A DNA stretch of 28,358 bases from Chara braunii (GCA_003427395.1 BFEA01000114.1:2366658-2395015); one strand, 5' to 3'. Numbered from the stretch's first letter, positions 9,301 through 16,400 are shown. The notes: generated from the letters alone by a model not told the origin. Numbers and translations are program-made.

Positions 9301-9414
9301 CCAGCTCTCTCGGTCTCTGCTCATCCTCGCGTACACGGGGACAAAGACAATCGGGTGTCGGAGAAAGAGTGCGGAACTGGATCCCGGAAAGGCAAGACAA
9401 AGAAAGGGGGTTGA
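3385..9414 (+). CDS. KNL2: KNL2/M18BP1-like centromere protein with SANTA domain and CENPC-k motif
   Basis: Proteins of this family load or license the centromeric histone CENH3/CENP-A in the nucleus. The frame opens after a TAG at 3343; the first ATG is at 3385, giving 2,009 residues. Near the N-terminus EWYLVG (from W153), GVRVGGLL (218-225), VYLSHRVVRRI (238-248), LLLTAAGTRIELYGLPD (252-268) and FLDGFPVNWRELLG (ending about 303) occur in the order of a SANTA domain, interrupted by a Gly-rich insert at about 159-217. Near the C-terminus RTRSGRAVLTPSPWW (1944-1958) fits the plant KNL2 CENPC-k motif, just after a charged helix (about 1888-1920). Between them is a very long Glu/Gly/Arg-rich, probably disordered region with an Asn run (from 481), four SGQTAEA units (800-827) and three 26-residue repeats (1694-1771). 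No SANT/Myb domain was seen. Plant KNL2 proteins are usually much shorter and multi-exon. Extra 5' exons cannot be excluded. Confidence 0.75.
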   Translation: MSNDNGNEVQNRRTELRVTNARREWIRLPSAEEVTSELSSALVDGEYIWKKQLEIIQEAAANLTRAKKLRPKGGGNDGGYGGGYGLILPKAQVDDGGGGEEEEEFYDDQAKEIQTVYAESCPSEVVGRGNEVNSCGGESLRTNENQLLLVAEWYLVGVSPPRADSDDCGFDPSIGGGGGGGGAGVGLPNGSGWLAEGGESVIDIGSRHVVPGGGGAAGVRVGGLLLSGPGCPSLTGSVYLSHRVVRRITKRLLLTAAGTRIELYGLPDIMAGGLLNENGGGVVAERVLPCFLDGFPVNWRELLGMTLWSGARGRGGRKISACKNASERGKSGRLLPPVRPPCAAGGGDDHALGAKMADTSGTAREIGKKIPLCWRKDGEGLAATASNHEEGTARETERRGEGARRKRESAADGVEFQESAAVLRSAATMEEEDGDDDDQNLYDNDVDPAASLPGEEKDAKSPGRREDDANCSTTAGIAVINNNHNNDNNNNNNNNNNDNKNCNTDNNNNRISDSNDDDNNTSTDSRGNKNSGRTRGGEDDDDRKRDVGLVERGNDYCVSSGERAAEGRSACGAGGGDGRAGRGKSISVRRGVAGSNVTSPSSMRGVLRDRDLPRALDREMKLCEDPVARVQSSSAARSSSLDVAQECRPCRFQGDCANVGVGNMGGAVITSIPPEDEGLPRAQDDHHRGVSGADPPRHEAQKLAGSVLAGSVEAADGCKGGIGTTSGEACVAGKWVWWGSKGPGMAPEARDDAPSAAAAAEKARTVDDDGVSSLLAVDLSLPEGMSPIEGLDHMPERWYSGQTAEASGQTAEASGQTAEASGQTAEAILSTAAGMVGLTDSQWAGNLGVNGGKSVVLDLTGARSNGEECEDDYSDEGEGEKSAGKRWSGSGGCCAGRMSPIDLESTSFHDDGRGAEQALHAGIDAALVGTHSWMEDLEMGTGDDIISRDLKITDGRDLRSPDAATSHKDGRCPIIRPIEQHSPPPPPPGHVGKRSAPPTGSDDPSCGAAANAHDRQLVIGDGEDGGSNLVSTRETEVVVAKGGRQGGPGDGGEGPGLLDGVEGVLGDEVGGKAGGGASEMRLAGIHQPDGHSRGATEDGRRRGRGITRRRGDEIGKEMEMADGMGGAGASLTKNGNDAVVVTARGGGEVGGGEEEEVCARRRAPLGRRPGRREVGRREKTMIGMEEVKSGDPRPRDGQTAKERAQGEGERNVVDEDAEMEGHQMGRSGSAAEEDEESLSVGGLARTGDDGERASRRCTAKNVKSSTRNSDAHAEERGERAQMPPPPRTRTKKRRAGRTVIYRTKRQRKRQSAAARGVCTDGNLEPPDSDDIRRPDPDLEPDPVPGHQPPSCDRAVPPVVGVDLPRRSAGRGGERVARAVSLTDVEDSQGGSEEGDGRGEEIEVVQEIGDGDRGERREGPRACEAEVLVPALRYSSTTNKEGGEEVNCWRTRGEEGKIRSSSKNKEGGNKGNAARRRGEKPESRVARRKLLQPPAEEEREDEQGMKGNATNTVQEGENDGEVGGLGSRIECAVEAMATIASREEGPDEGNLPETSGEEETTEAEAGKKKRGRYATRALASSAKKNFLEREQKGGEEEGERKNEEDDVSGIRTAARNGEESATKYHHTRHDVGGVPEGGGFSGDGVVVEVVSTTEAEPPSPKIVARRSVENQERQSADLNDDEEEEEEEEVEVVEEVNSGQRSMMNKAKKGRDGCGKGVRKEVNREESSMMKKAKKGRDGCGNGVGKEVNREERSMMKKAKKGPDGCGNGVGKRPRRSGKVGTAEKGGRLETPERCGRRRKKRARVDRGREAAGGGSEDGRQEVAKEGGGERKEEQQLISSKGGGGGQEQSSGEGGMQGGRGGRGGVQTAGKRGSGDSTPHIVEVERTGLSDEQKVRERASKLKRLERELELRAFLSLEDCKQSVLSKTRRGSLPPLASAGRIVDRTRSGRAVLTPSPWWTARLPRFSLSPTPLPALSVSAHPRVHGDKDNRVSEKECGTGSRKGKTKKGG
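4825..4915 (+). repeat. (AAT/AAC)n tract coding for an Asn run
   Basis: Trinucleotide-type repeat in the KNL2-like frame, encoding mostly Asn with a few His, Asp, Lys and Cys residues (residues about 481-511). It stays in frame, as expected for a coding microsatellite. Confidence 0.85.
5782..5865 (+). repeat. 21 bp x 4 tandem repeat encoding SGQTAEA units
   Basis: Four almost identical 21 bp units, with one base change at the end of unit 3. In the KNL2-like frame each encodes SGQTAEA (residues 800-827). Near identity at DNA level suggests recent expansion. Confidence 0.95.
8464..8697 (+). repeat. 78 bp x 3 tandem repeat in the KNL2-like CDS
   Basis: Units begin at 8464, 8542 and 8620. Each encodes 26 residues of the form EVNREERSMMKKAKKGxDGC followed by GNGVGK. 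The units are basic, with lysine clusters that could bind DNA or act as nuclear signals; that role is inference. Confidence 0.92.
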
Positions 9415-9423
9415 AATTCATCA

Positions 9424-9631
9424 CCGTCTTCCGCCGAACATAACGCACATGCGTTGTAAACGAATATACAATGAATATGTTGTTTTCTATTCGAATACAT
9501 CGCATCTGCGTTCTATTCGGACACCCGGAGTATTCGAACACAACGCATATGCGTTCTATTCGAGTTATGGAGTTTTTATTTTCCCGATAACTCGAATACA
9601 ACACATATGCGTTATGTTCTGGGGAAGACGG
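9424..9631. mobile_element. Fold-back element built of near-palindromic GCATATGC units
   Basis: The left arm (9424-9463) and the reverse complement of the right arm (9592-9631) agree at about 34 of 40 positions, beginning CCGTCTTCC and continuing GAACATAACGC. Inside and across the arms AACGCATATGCGTT-like palindromes recur near 9440, 9499, 9543 and 9602, each flanked by CGAATA or TATTCG. No coding capacity and no clear target duplication. It starts ten bases after the KNL2-like stop codon, so it may lie in that gene's 3' UTR. Confidence 0.7.
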
Positions 9632-9634
9632 AGT

Positions 9635-10055
9635 AATTTCTCCTATTACGTGCGCCGCCTTCTACCGTACTCATCCCAACATTAGAGCTGGACTTGGCCC
9701 AACAGTCAGTCTACATGCAGTGATAATGACCGTGCGTTCTATTCGGTTAAAGAAGGGAGTGTTCTTCGAGTGAATTGACGTCTTGATTTCAATAAACAGA
9801 CGGCACGAACGTTGGGTCGCGTGGGCATCTCAGGGCGTACTCACACGTAGGACTTTTTCCACTTCTCTGTGGACGAGTTGTTGGGCTGTCAGATGCATTC
9901 AGGCGGGATTGGGAAGGCGGTCATATACATGCAGGAAAGCCGTTGTGTGTGTATAACCTCAGAGAGAGGAGAGGGTTTGATACCAGAGCCTCGCTTTGCA
10001 CTTACAGGTTCGTCTTTCTGCGAACAAGGACGCCAACGTGGGACGATACTTCAAG

Positions 10056-10057
<2 letters not shown>
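9635..10057. other. Non-coding region downstream of KNL2 with a possible poly(A) signal and a solo element end
   Basis: AATAAA occurs at 9791-9796, about 380 bp after the KNL2-like stop, and could serve in polyadenylation, though plant signals are degenerate. TGCGTTCTATTCGGTTAAAG near 9733-9752 matches the right end of the element at 20303-20414 and may be a solo end of the same family. Nothing else recognised. Confidence 0.35.
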
Positions 10058-10111
<54 letters not shown>

Positions 10112-10327
10112 CTGCCGTTTCTTCCGCCATAAGTCGTTTGCACACTGCACACTGTACACTGCACGGTATTAGGTGTTTGGAGGATAGAGTCGGGATGCCG
10201 TCTCTCTCTCTCTCTCTCTCTCTCGCTCGCTCGCTCTCTCCTGCCCTTTCTTCCGCCATAAGTTGTTTGTACACTGCACACTGTACATTGTACGGTATTA
10301 GGGATTAGGAGGATAGAGTCGGGATCG
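10058..10327. repeat. Two-copy ~130 bp repeat, each copy led by a (CT)n tract
   Basis: A CT tract (10058-10109) is followed by a TTTCTTCCGCCATAAG block, an ACACTGCACACTGTACA block, then GAGGATAGAGTCGGGAT. The same series recurs after a second CT tract at about 10200. The copies differ by scattered substitutions. Confidence 0.85.
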
Positions 10328-10899
10328 GGTCACGTTCCGGTAATGTATATGGTGTATGATGCCATCCAGAAGCACGTTGTATATAAATGTGATTTTGACA
10401 GACAAAGCTCACAGAGGAGTTTCGATTTCTCTATTTGTGGGAGGATAGCGAGTAATGGGAGGATAGTGAGCGGGGAGTCGAGGTATGTAGGTACACAGAG
10501 TGATCACCATTTTCCTGACAACTGTACTACATGATGTGAAGGATGACCATAGTTTACCCTATCCTGGATTTCTGAGCACAAAATTTGTTGAAGACACTGG
10601 GGCTTGTGTCTTTGCTTGGAACCCAAGGAGAGTGTCTAGTCTCAATCCGGCTGCTGGAGAGGTGTGAATCTGTGAACCAAGAGAGAACAAAAGTAATACT
10701 GGAAAGTTGTTTATTCCCGAGAACAAAGTTCAACAAACGTCATAATGAAATCGAGCACCAGGTATGGCCGATTGACAGGAGTGTTCCCTGAGTCGCTTTA
10801 TATGCAAATTCCATTTTTAGTAATTTTTTTACTGAGGAGTGGCATATTGTGAGGAATGTCACCTGAGTTTTAATGGCTCGCCAGAGTTCAGATGCAACA
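10328..10899. other. Intergenic region without recognised gene
   Basis: Mixed-composition sequence. Short frames on both strands have no recognisable domains. GAGGATAG motifs near 10440 and 10460 echo the preceding repeat. Nothing else supported. Confidence 0.4.
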
Positions 10900-10985
10900 G
10901 GCGAATAACGGGAGTTGAACCAACCCGTGTCGAGTGTTTTCAAATTCACAATCTGACACTTTGACCCAATTAAGTTATATTCCGT
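10900..10985 (-). pseudogene. tRNA-His(GUG)-like fossil, possibly of organelle origin
   Basis: Read on the minus strand, an acceptor-like GGAATATAACTTAATTGGG leads to an anticodon arm TCAGA-TTGTGAA-TTTGA with anticodon GTG and five pairs including one G-T. It then has a T arm with ACGGG and CCCGT stems and ends TTATTCGCC. The T loop is enlarged (TTGGTTCAACT) and the variable region is too long; the acceptor pairs imperfectly. The D-arm sequence resembles organelle-type tRNAs. It is unlikely to be functional. It could instead be a tRNA-derived SINE head. Confidence 0.5.
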
Positions 10986-10995
10986 CAGTGTGTAC

Positions 10996-11300
10996 TGTGA
11001 GGAGTTGCTGTGAGGAGTTTTCCTGAGTTTCAGTGGAAGTTTCAGTGTTCAGTGGAAGTTTCAGTGAAAATTTCAGTGGGTTTCAGTGGAAGTTGTTGCT
11101 GTGAGGAGTTTTCCTGAGTATGAGTGGAAGTTTGAGTGGAAGTTTCAGTGGAGGTTTCAGTGGAAGTTGCAGTGGAAGAAGTTGCAGTGGAAGTTGCAGT
11201 GGAAGCGACGGTGTAGTGTGAGGAGTGTTTCCTGAGTGGATAATGTGCGTATTCGGAGGGACAGTGTATTGTGAGGAGTTCTTCCTGAATCAGTAATATA
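10996..11300. repeat. 12 bp TTTCAGTGGAAG-type minisatellite with interspersed TGTGAGGAGT units
   Basis: Many diverged copies of TTTCAGTGGAAG or TTGCAGTGGAAG lie between recurring TGTGAGGAGT...CCTGAGT blocks, giving a two-level repeat. Related GAGGAGT/CCTGAGT motifs begin near 10830. Confidence 0.85.
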
Positions 11301-11329
11301 CATATCGGGGTCGGTTCTCTTCTCGGGAA

Positions 11330-11670
11330 TGTCCTGGGAGGTGTTGAGAGTGGAGAGGGCACGAATAGCGCAGTCCGCTCGGGATGTTGTTGAGCGTGCA
11401 CGAGTAGTGCAGTCCGTTAAGTGTGTGTGGACGTTGAGGTGCAGTAGGGTAGTTTTCGGATGCTCTGTGTTTTGTATAGCCGGTTCTCTCGGTACTTTTT
11501 CTGGGAGCTGTAGTGGAGTAGTTTTCGGATGCTCTGTCTTTTGTATAGCCGGTTCTTTCTGGCAGCTGCAGTGGAGTAGTTTTCGGATGTTCTGCGTTTT
11601 GTTTTGTATACCCGGTTCCCTCGGGACTTTCTGGGAGTGCTGAGAGTTTACGAGTGGCGCAGTCCGTTAA
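11330..11670. repeat. Three-copy repeat around GTAGTTTTCGGATG plus ACGAGTGGCGCAGTCCGTTA units
   Basis: GTAGTTTTCGGATGCTCTG begins at about 11449 and 11518, with a third, diverged copy at about 11577; each is followed by a TTTTGTATAGCCGGTTC-like block. ACGARTRGYGCAGTCCG occurs near 11361, 11400 and 11650. The last series has the shape of a tRNA A box, but no matching B box was found. Confidence 0.75.
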
Positions 11671-12960
11671 AGCACCAGTACACCACTCATCGACCCATGC
11701 GTGTCAGCATGAAACCCGCACCACTTCGGAGGGCCGATTCTTCTTTTTCAACGACGTCCCTGGCCTCATGGCGCCTCCGTGTTTTGCTTGTGGCGACAAA
11801 AACTTTCTGCAAGGCTGGGGCCGTGTACTAGCGGTTTAAGCTTTGTGTGAATGTTGAGCTGCCGTTTCCAAGTGTTTTGTGTTCTGTCGTATAGCGAAGG
11901 GGCAAGATCAGAATGGTCCTGAAGAGGCCGATATGCTGCTACGCCAGCCAAATGGCGTGTGGAATTGAGCTTTCAAGTCGTCGAGGTAGTCTGTTGTGCT
12001 CATGCTCTTGTTGGATGTTGACCTTGCAAAATTAGCTACTCACTTCTTCTTTAAGTAGCTACTCACTATTTTTCTCTATTATTCACTATTCTTCTTCTTC
12101 TTCTTCTTCGTCGTTGTCTTCTTGAACGTGAACTTGGACAAGTGGGGGGATTTTGGTTGCCCCGATAGCTACCCAAGGTGCTTGCGAGAGGTCACCATTC
12201 GTAGATGAGACGAAGCTCAGAAGATTATGTTTATTCTTAGGAAGTGTGCCTTTTGTTTTTGCCCCCCCCCCCCCCCTTCTGTGTTGGGGGGTTCATCTTT
12301 GAGACTTTGACAGGTTTTTCATATCTGTTTTTGACATCAGTGTTTTCTTTGCGGCCTTGCTCCTGTCTGTCTGCTGTCTGTCTGTCTTCCGCCTGTCGAA
12401 AACACTGCATGAGCAAAGCTGTGTTGTTGTGCCGGCTGTCCCCGCAATTGTGCCCCTGGCAGCAACCACGGCACAGGATTGTCATATGCCGTAAAAAGCG
12501 TCCTAGAGTGTTGTATAGTGGAGCCAGGGGCCCAACGCGCAGGTTTGTCATCATTCATAATATATGCGTTGGGGTCCACCGACTTGCTCTGAGAATTTCC
12601 CCGAAGTCTAGGTAAGTGCGGCGCTATTCCCGTGAGAATTTGTCGGGCTCCCCACCTACCGGGTCTTTCTGGGCTCTCACGAAAACAGTGCCTTGCACCA
12701 GCTGCAAATGGTTGCTTTTCCTTTTCCATGGAGGCGAGAATGCTGGCCTGATGCATTGAACCACCTTTTCGGGCGTTTTTGCCAACGGATACCACTTCGC
12801 ATGGAGCTCAAGTTACGATCCCCAGACTCAGCACCTGATTGCGGAGAGCAGGGGAGAAGTCCCACTTTCAGTGATAGTAGGGCGATTCTCTCAGTGAACA
12901 CAGGCAAAATACCCGAGAGGGAAAAAGTAGTAAGTAGAAATGGCTGTGGAGTCCCAAATT
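11671..12960. other. Intergenic region without recognised gene
   Basis: Contains a TTC tract near 12090-12110, a C15 run at 12262-12276 and CTGTCTGT repeats near 12364-12383. Short frames on both strands show no domain or codon-like pattern I trust. TAGAGTGTTGTATAGTGGAG at about 12506 resembles TAGAGTGTTCTGTAGTGGAG at about 14454, a possible shared repeat. Confidence 0.4.
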
Positions 12961-13068
12961 CTTAGGGGGACTTCATGGAAGAGCTCCCGTGGAGCAAGAA
13001 CCGTCAGTGAATCCCCCCCGGCGGCGGACAGGCGTGGCCAAGTCCTCGGCCGCGGCTAGGCCGCGAAG

Positions 13069-13086
13069 CCCGCGGACGTGTCCGCG
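13069..13086. repeat. GC palindrome, copy 1
   Basis: CCCGCGGACGTGTCCGCG is self-complementary around a central GT and is followed by further GCGCGG repeats. The same palindrome recurs at 14267-14286, also downstream of a TAGGCCGCG word. Confidence 0.7.
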
Positions 13087-13252
13087 CGGACGCGCGCATT
13101 CGCGAACACGTGGCGGCCGCAGGGGAGGGGGTTTGAAGATACTGACGGCGCCACATGGCGGCGCATCCCCTGCCCCACCCCCCCCACACAAAAAAAATAA
13201 ACGAAAAAGATCAACTTTTGGTGGGGGGGGGTATGGGCGAAATCCAACGAAA

Positions 13253-13361
13253 ATGATTGATTGATTGATTGGTGTGGGCGGGGTCGCCCCACCCCACCTT
13301 TGAGTGATTGATTGATTGATTAATTGATTTTTTTATTCGATTTTTATTTATTTATTTTTTG

Positions 13362-13393
<32 letters not shown>

Positions 13394-13446
13394 CTGGTGG
13401 GGGAGGGGTTCCCCCCCGTGCGATTGATTGATTGATTGATTGATTT
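13253..13446. repeat. TGAT tetranucleotide arrays with GC-rich hairpin spacers, left block
   Basis: Four TGAT arrays (about 13253-13270, 13304-13330, 13362-13391 and 13422-13446). Two of the intervals between them are GC-rich near-palindromic spacers: GGTGTGGGCGGGGTCGCCCC and GGTGGGGGAGGGGTTCCCCC. The last array runs into the N gap. Confidence 0.9.
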
Positions 13447-13811
13447 NNNNNNNNNNNNNNNNNNNNNNNNNNNNNNNNNNNNNNNNNNNNNNNNNNNNNN
13501 NNNNNNNNNNNNNNNNNNNNNNNNNNNNNNNNNNNNNNNNNNNNNNNNNNNNNNNNNNNNNNNNNNNNNNNNNNNNNNNNNNNNNNNNNNNNNNNNNNNN
13601 NNNNNNNNNNNNNNNNNNNNNNNNNNNNNNNNNNNNNNNNNNNNNNNNNNNNNNNNNNNNNNNNNNNNNNNNNNNNNNNNNNNNNNNNNNNNNNNNNNNN
13701 NNNNNNNNNNNNNNNNNNNNNNNNNNNNNNNNNNNNNNNNNNNNNNNNNNNNNNNNNNNNNNNNNNNNNNNNNNNNNNNNNNNNNNNNNNNNNNNNNNNN
13801 NNNNNNNNNNN
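13447..13811. other. Assembly gap (365 N)
   Basis: Unsequenced bases between TGAT arrays on the left and ATCA arrays on the right. Open frames running through it are artefacts. Confidence 1.
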
Positions 13812-13834
13812 GGTGGGGCGACTCCTCCCCCACC

Positions 13835-13871
<37 letters not shown>
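13812..13871. repeat. Inverted right block of the TGAT / hairpin-spacer satellite
   Basis: GGTGGGGCGACTCCTCCCCC followed by ATCA units is close to the reverse complement of the first left spacer plus its TGAT array. The satellite therefore changes orientation somewhere inside the gap. Confidence 0.85.
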
Positions 13872-13872
<1 letters not shown>

Positions 13873-14121
13873 CCCCTTTTTTTATTTTTAATTTTGCATC
13901 TGCATTTTTTCAAAACACCTCATACTTCTGCAAAAAAACATAAATTCATTTCTAAAAAAATACAGGTAAACTCACGGACCATATATCTCATGATAAAAAA
14001 TGACCAAAAAAAAATCCTGCTTTTCTTTATATATATATTTTTAATTTTCTTTAAATCCAATTTCGTTTTTGATTTTTTAAAAATCCTAAACAAAGTCGGA
14101 TTCAAAAACAAAAAATATGGA

Positions 14122-14148
14122 GTTGTAGGGCTTAAAATTCCCTACAAC
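14122..14148. repeat. Hairpin with perfect 9 bp arms
   Basis: GTTGTAGGG (14122-14130) and CCCTACAAC (14140-14148) are perfect complements with a 9 nt loop. Partial pairing continues outward into ATATGG and CCACATAT. It lies in a very AT-rich stretch (13872-14170) without genes. Confidence 0.6.
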
Positions 14149-14266
14149 CCCACATATATATATACCTATTATTTAATTCAGGAAAATTCGTGTAAAATCT
14201 GGTCCACGGTGCGGAGCAGGTAGGCCGCGGATGCGGATCCATTTGGAGCCGCGATCCGAGCTCGAC

Positions 14267-14286
14267 CCCGCGGACGTGTCCGCGGG
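14267..14286. repeat. GC palindrome, copy 2
   Basis: Arms CCCGCGGAC and GTCCGCGGG around GT. It shares an 18 bp core with the copy at 13069. Confidence 0.75.
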
Positions 14287-14565
14287 TGTTTCGTTGAGAA
14301 CCGTGTGACATTGTTCACAGTTCAGACTCTGCACATTGGACCTGGCGCGAGGACACAACCGAACATGCATTTGGACGCTTTTCTAGCCCTGGTACGTTCG
14401 TAATGTGGGGCTTGTCGGAATCCACCTGGCCCATAGAGCGTCCAAGTGCATGTAGAGTGTTCTGTAGTGGAGCGATGCGCTCATTGTCCATCATTTGCTG
14501 AAGTGCGCCCATTTTTGATTGGAGCGTACTTTTCTGTTTGCATTGTTTGGGTCTTGTGCCGTCAC

Positions 14566-14860
14566 ACTATCGAAATGCGTAAAACACAAGAATGATGGAC
14601 GGTGGCTCTTTCCGTGTTCTAGCAGAAAGATTTATTCTCATTTTGCATATTTGGTGGAAGATTCATTCTCATTTTGCATATTTGGTGAGCGGTGCAGCGA
14701 GGCCCTTCTTTTGTTTCCTGGGTTTTTAGTCAAATGGACTTTTGAGTCGAGGCACTGTGATAGATCACACTATCCAAATGCATAAAAGGCAAAAAATGAA
14801 AATTGATGGCTGTGTATCTTTGCGTATTCTAGTGGAAGATTCATTCTAGATCACAAAGGT
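14566..14860. repeat. Diverged direct repeat (~200 bp spacing) with a 30 bp internal duplication
   Basis: CACACTATCGAAATGCGTAAAA near 14566 and its variant near 14767 each lead to GGTGGCTCTTTCCGTGTTCT-like and GAAGATTCATTCT blocks. Inside copy 1, GATTYATTCTCATTTTGCAT with ATTTGGTG is duplicated in tandem (about 14629-14686). Confidence 0.65.
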
Positions 14861-15133
14861 TTAATAGCTGTGGACTTTCGAAAGCCTCTTTTCCAACACA
14901 TAATGCCCTGGCGGGGCAAGGTCCCCGCAGCCACCACTGAATTTTGGTAGAGTCCCAAAGCCAGTTACAAAATGTGGCAAGCACTGAACGGAGACTTCAC
15001 CTTGGATATGTGATACACGGAATCGAACCGGCAACCTCGCCTCGGCTGTAAGAGTGAAGAAGTGGCCCTAAATGCAATTCTCCACAAAAAAAAGTGGGCT
15101 TGGGTGTGTGTGTATAAAAGAGTCAAAGCACTC

Positions 15134-15300
15134 TTGGAAAGAATCGAAGGACAGGAAAACAGCGCAAAGAACTGTTGGAAAGAATCGAAAGACAGGAAAA
15201 CAGCGCAAAGAACTGTTGGAAAGAATCGAAGGACAGGAAAACAGCGCAAAGAACTGTTGGAAAGAATCGAAGGACAGGAAAAGAGTGCAAAACACTGTTG
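15134..15300. repeat. 41 bp x 4 minisatellite
   Basis: Units start at 15134, 15175, 15216 and 15257, each beginning TTGGAAAGAATCGAA and ending in AAGAACTG or a variant. The period is not a multiple of three, and there is no spacer variation as in CRISPR arrays. Confidence 0.95.
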
Positions 15301-15369
15301 GAAACACTGGGTACTCAAAAGTCGCGTAACGGGGGTAAAATTGGTTTCTGAAAGAGCATTTTAATTTTA

Positions 15370-15820
15370 TGTGAAATTGAAATTGAGACTGAACATATAC
15401 AAAAATGGCTCAAAAACAACTGAGCTTCTGAAACAGCAGAAATTGAGATCGAACATACCAAAATATCTCAACAATAACTGAGCTTCTGAAACAGCATTTT
15501 AACTTTGAAATTGAGATTGAACATACAAAAAATGGCTAAAAAAGAACTGACCTTAGGAAACAGCATTTTAAATTTTTAATTATGAAATTGAAATTGAACA
15601 TACAAAAAAATGGCTCAAAAAGAACTACTTTAAAGCTTTTGGCCGGTCGAGGCCCCTTGCGACAGCTCCGTGGCACTCTCTCACTCTGTAATGAAGCTTC
15701 TGAAACAGCATTTTTATTTTGAAATTGAGATTGAACATACAAAAATCGCGCAAAAAACCACCTACTAAGCTTTTGGATGTGGATGCTCGAGGTCCCTTGC
15801 GACAGCTCCACGTCATGTGC
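15370..15820. repeat. ~70 bp tandem repeat family, with a second unit duplicated inside it
   Basis: GAAATTGAGATTGAACATAC, then AAAAATGGCTCAAAAA and CTTCTGAAACAGCATTTTA, recurs about five times with indels. Within the last copies an AAGCTTTTGG...CCCTTGCGACAGCTCC block occurs twice (about 15631 and 15768). Confidence 0.85.
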
Positions 15821-16165
15821 GTGTTGGAAACAAAGCGCACCTTCTAATAATAGCATTTGACAGCCTCCCTTCTATATTTGCAGATAGCCACAACCCCTTT
15901 TACTCTCCCCAACCAGTGGGAATTGGCGTAAAGACCATACGCCATATTCGGAGTAAGGACCTTTCCGACTCAACTTCAACTGCCAACGTCACCGTGGTTA
16001 GAGAACACTCAGTCAGTCAGACAAGCCCATGGATCGGTGCAGACCCAGACCCCTATCGTGTTTTATTCACGTACCCACCGCCCAGACCCCTATTGTGTTT
16101 TAATCCACTTACCTTCCGAAACTATGAAACAACTGCAAATAGAATCAAGGGGGCTAAACCATGAG
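15821..16165. other. Intergenic spacer with a duplicated CAGACCCCTATYGTGTTTTA word
   Basis: The word occurs near 16044 and 16083, and GGCGTA/TACGCC (about 15924) forms a small hairpin. No gene signal was found. Confidence 0.4.
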
Positions 16166-16400
16166 GGGGCCAAGCCCGGTTGGTACACTCGTCAAATGTT
16201 GAAAGTTGAGCCACAGACAGACCTGAGTTCGAATCCACAGGGATAAGAAACCCTAGAAAAGCCGCAGCACATGGGAGGCTCTGAAGTGGCAGCGGCGCCA
16301 GTTCAATCTCAAATCTCGGACTGTATGAATGAAAATACCTCGAGTACCTGGGGCGGGTCAGTTCACTGATGATATCTACAATCTGTCACCCTTTAACTTT
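16166..16400 (+). mobile_element. tRNA-derived SINE copy
   Basis: An A-box-like CAAGCCCGGTTGGTACACTC, a GTTGAAAG spacer, a B box CCTGAGTTCGAATCC (16222-16236), and the conserved tail ACCTGGGGCGGGTCAGTTC with GATGATATC and CTGTCACCCTTT, ending near 16397. Confidence 0.7.

Noticed and set aside
6553-9604. Several long minus-strand frames (100-236 codons) opposite the KNL2-like gene
   Set aside because: They are Pro/Ser/Leu-rich antisense images of a purine-rich coding strand, with no domains.
13344-13943. Frames of 150-167 codons on both strands
   Set aside because: They run through the N gap and TGAT arrays; the residues are unknown or repeat-encoded.
14990-15070. tRNA-like B box GGTTCGATTCC on the minus strand
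   Set aside because: The T stem forms only about three pairs and no A box or anticodon arm fits; perhaps a worn SINE, not enough to call.
15134-15300. Regular repeats reminiscent of a CRISPR array
   Set aside because: The 41 bp units are contiguous without unique spacers, and the genome is eukaryotic; it is a minisatellite.
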